DNA of 52,186 nt from NCBI GenBank assembly GCA_040758635.1, contig JBFLVI010000014.1, forward strand, positions 1 to 52,186. The letters are read 5' to 3'. The notes beneath the pieces were generated by a model that was given only the letters and a program-made list of their open reading frames with translations, was not told the DNA's origin and ran no database searches. Position 1 is the stretch's first letter. Each line of letters begins with the position of its first letter. Both the position numbers and the translations under genes were made by a program. Below, one piece after another: positions 51,248 through 52,186 of this stretch. Origin of the DNA: Yes71-27 sp040758635 (lineage in GTDB: Bacteria; Bacillota; Desulfotomaculia; Desulfotomaculales; Ammonificaceae).

Positions 51248-52186
51248 GATGCGTAGACCGATAACGATTGCGGTAATAGCGTTGGTGTTTGCGGCGGCGG
51301 GGGTCTTCCCCGCCTTCGCCTTCGCCGCTCCGTCTCACCAGGCGAAGTTCGTCATCGGCAAGGCTTCCTACGAGGCCGACGGCCAGGTGAAACAGATGGA
51401 CGCTACGCCGTTCATCACGAACAGCCGCACCTACGTCCCGGTGCGCTACCTGGCCTACGCTTTAGGTGTGGCGGACAAGGACATCCTGTGGGACGCGAAG
51501 ACCCGGACGGTTACGCTGACCCTCGACGGCGTAACGCTCAGGCTCGCCATCGGCAGCAAGACCCTGTACGTCAACGGTGTTGCGAAACAGATGGACGTGG
51601 CCCCGGTGATCAGGAAGGGCCGCACATACCTCCCGGCCAGGTGGGTCGCGGAGGCGTTCGGCTACGAGGTTCACTGGGACGCGGGGACGAAGACCGTCCT
51701 GGTGTGCCCGCCCGGGCAGGTGGTGAAGCTGGAGCCGAGACCTGTCGGCCACGAGATCGACTGGAACGCGGCGAAGAACGGGACGCTCCAGCCGCCCGCG
51801 GGCGCGGTTGCCCCTCCCGATAGGTGGGGCTTTCCCGCGAAGGCCGTCAGGATGGAGTTCAAGGTCGGGTCGAGGTACGCGAAGGTGACCAGGGCGGACG
51901 GGAGCGTTTACACGCTGGATCTGGGGACGCCGTGCGTGGTGGTGAGCGATAAGGAAGGCACCGATTGGTTTAAGAGCAAATACCCGGATCTTTACACTAA
52001 CCTGAATTGTGTTACCTTACCTGGTACGGTGCCTTATGTTGCTCTCTACGTCCCCTTCGTCCCGGTGGCGGAGGCCTTCGGCGTGCCCAGGGAGAACATT
52101 GTCTGGGACGGGCAGCACCTGGCGGTGTTCGGCTACTACGGCGACGCGAGGAACTATCGGGTGCTAACGCCGGGCAAGAAAGAATC
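51240..52186 (+). CDS. Secreted protein with copper-amine-oxidase N-terminal-like domains, 3' end missing
   Basis: About 315 residues are visible and the frame runs off the window. The signal peptide MRKMRRPITIAVIALVFAAA continues to an AFA-A cleavage region. Two Cu_amine_oxidN1-type repeats follow: ITNSRTYVPVRYLAYALGV then ILWDAKTRTVTLTLDG, and IRKGRTYLPARWVAEAFGYE then VHWDAGTKTVLV. A third, diverged copy lies near the end (YVPFVPVAEAFGVPRENIVW). Such domains are common in secreted clostridial proteins, including S-layer-associated ones. They are probably structural and do not imply amine oxidase activity. Confidence 0.85.
   Translation, partial: MRKMRRPITIAVIALVFAAAGVFPAFAFAAPSHQAKFVIGKASYEADGQVKQMDATPFITNSRTYVPVRYLAYALGVADKDILWDAKTRTVTLTLDGVTLRLAIGSKTLYVNGVAKQMDVAPVIRKGRTYLPARWVAEAFGYEVHWDAGTKTVLVCPPGQVVKLEPRPVGHEIDWNAAKNGTLQPPAGAVAPPDRWGFPAKAVRMEFKVGSRYAKVTRADGSVYTLDLGTPCVVVSDKEGTDWFKSKYPDLYTNLNCVTLPGTVPYVALYVPFVPVAEAFGVPRENIVWDGQHLAVFGYYGDARNYRVLTPGKKE

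Overview
The window reads as a moderately GC-rich chromosome segment of a Gram-positive, probably thermophilic and anaerobic clostridium of the Desulfotomaculum/Pelotomaculum/Ammonifex type. The reasons are Firmicutes-style regulation (a T-box leader, a cobalamin riboswitch, LytS/LytR-like and NarX/NarL-like two-component systems, a YteA/DksA-like protein), the siroheme-dependent alternative heme route (AhbA/AhbB siroheme decarboxylases with an AhbD-like radical SAM enzyme), a bifunctional FBP aldolase/phosphatase, and frequent GTG and TTG starts behind strong Shine-Dalgarno sequences. The genus is an inference.

Layout. 1-3.8 kb (minus): a partial lipoprotein, a beta-propeller protein, an ABC ATPase fused to a PH-like membrane domain, and small membrane proteins. 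4.0-11.4 kb: a signalling and transport cassette, in which two YeiH-family transporters, each followed by a 38-50 residue single-span protein, flank a sensor kinase, its response regulator and a kinase-less sensor. 11.8-15.4 kb (minus): a DUF1287 protein, a second PH-like protein and a subtilisin-like protease broken by two single-base frameshifts. 15.8-26.9 kb (plus): a membrane protein, a YteA-like protein, a polyprenyl synthase and then a nearly complete tetrapyrrole operon (precorrin-2 dehydrogenase, hemA, hemC, cobA-hemD, hemB, ahbD-like, ahbA, ahbB, hemL). 27-29.8 kb: two small iron-sulfur proteins, then cobT behind a cobalamin riboswitch. 29.9-31.6 kb (minus): FBP aldolase/phosphatase and tRNA-Val. 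31.7-46.5 kb (plus): a B12-binding-type radical SAM enzyme, a LytS/LytR pair, acpS, the NAD(P)HX repair enzyme, alanine racemase, RtcB, a CCA-adding enzyme, a LysM-NlpC/P60 hydrolase, and a hybrid-input kinase with two response regulators, one carrying HD-GYP. 46.6-49.6 kb: a DUF4405 pseudogene, an HDAC-family deacetylase, and a T-box leader ahead of aroF. 49.7-52.2 kb: tRNA-Arg and then a gene-poor, hairpin-rich stretch with small ORFs, ending in a truncated copper-amine-oxidase-N-domain protein.

The most unusual signals lie between genes. First, there are four copies of a small element with terminal inverted repeats (consensus CCCGGCACTCAACTCAACG). Two sit in the cobalamin riboswitch leader, one sits inside the T-box leader, and one lies between hemL and an Fe-S gene. 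Second, many intergenic gaps are filled by degenerate heptad-phased sequence, often around a hairpin. Third, both YeiH transporters are followed by a tiny membrane protein around one shared two-component system. No transposase, CRISPR array or complete phage was seen.
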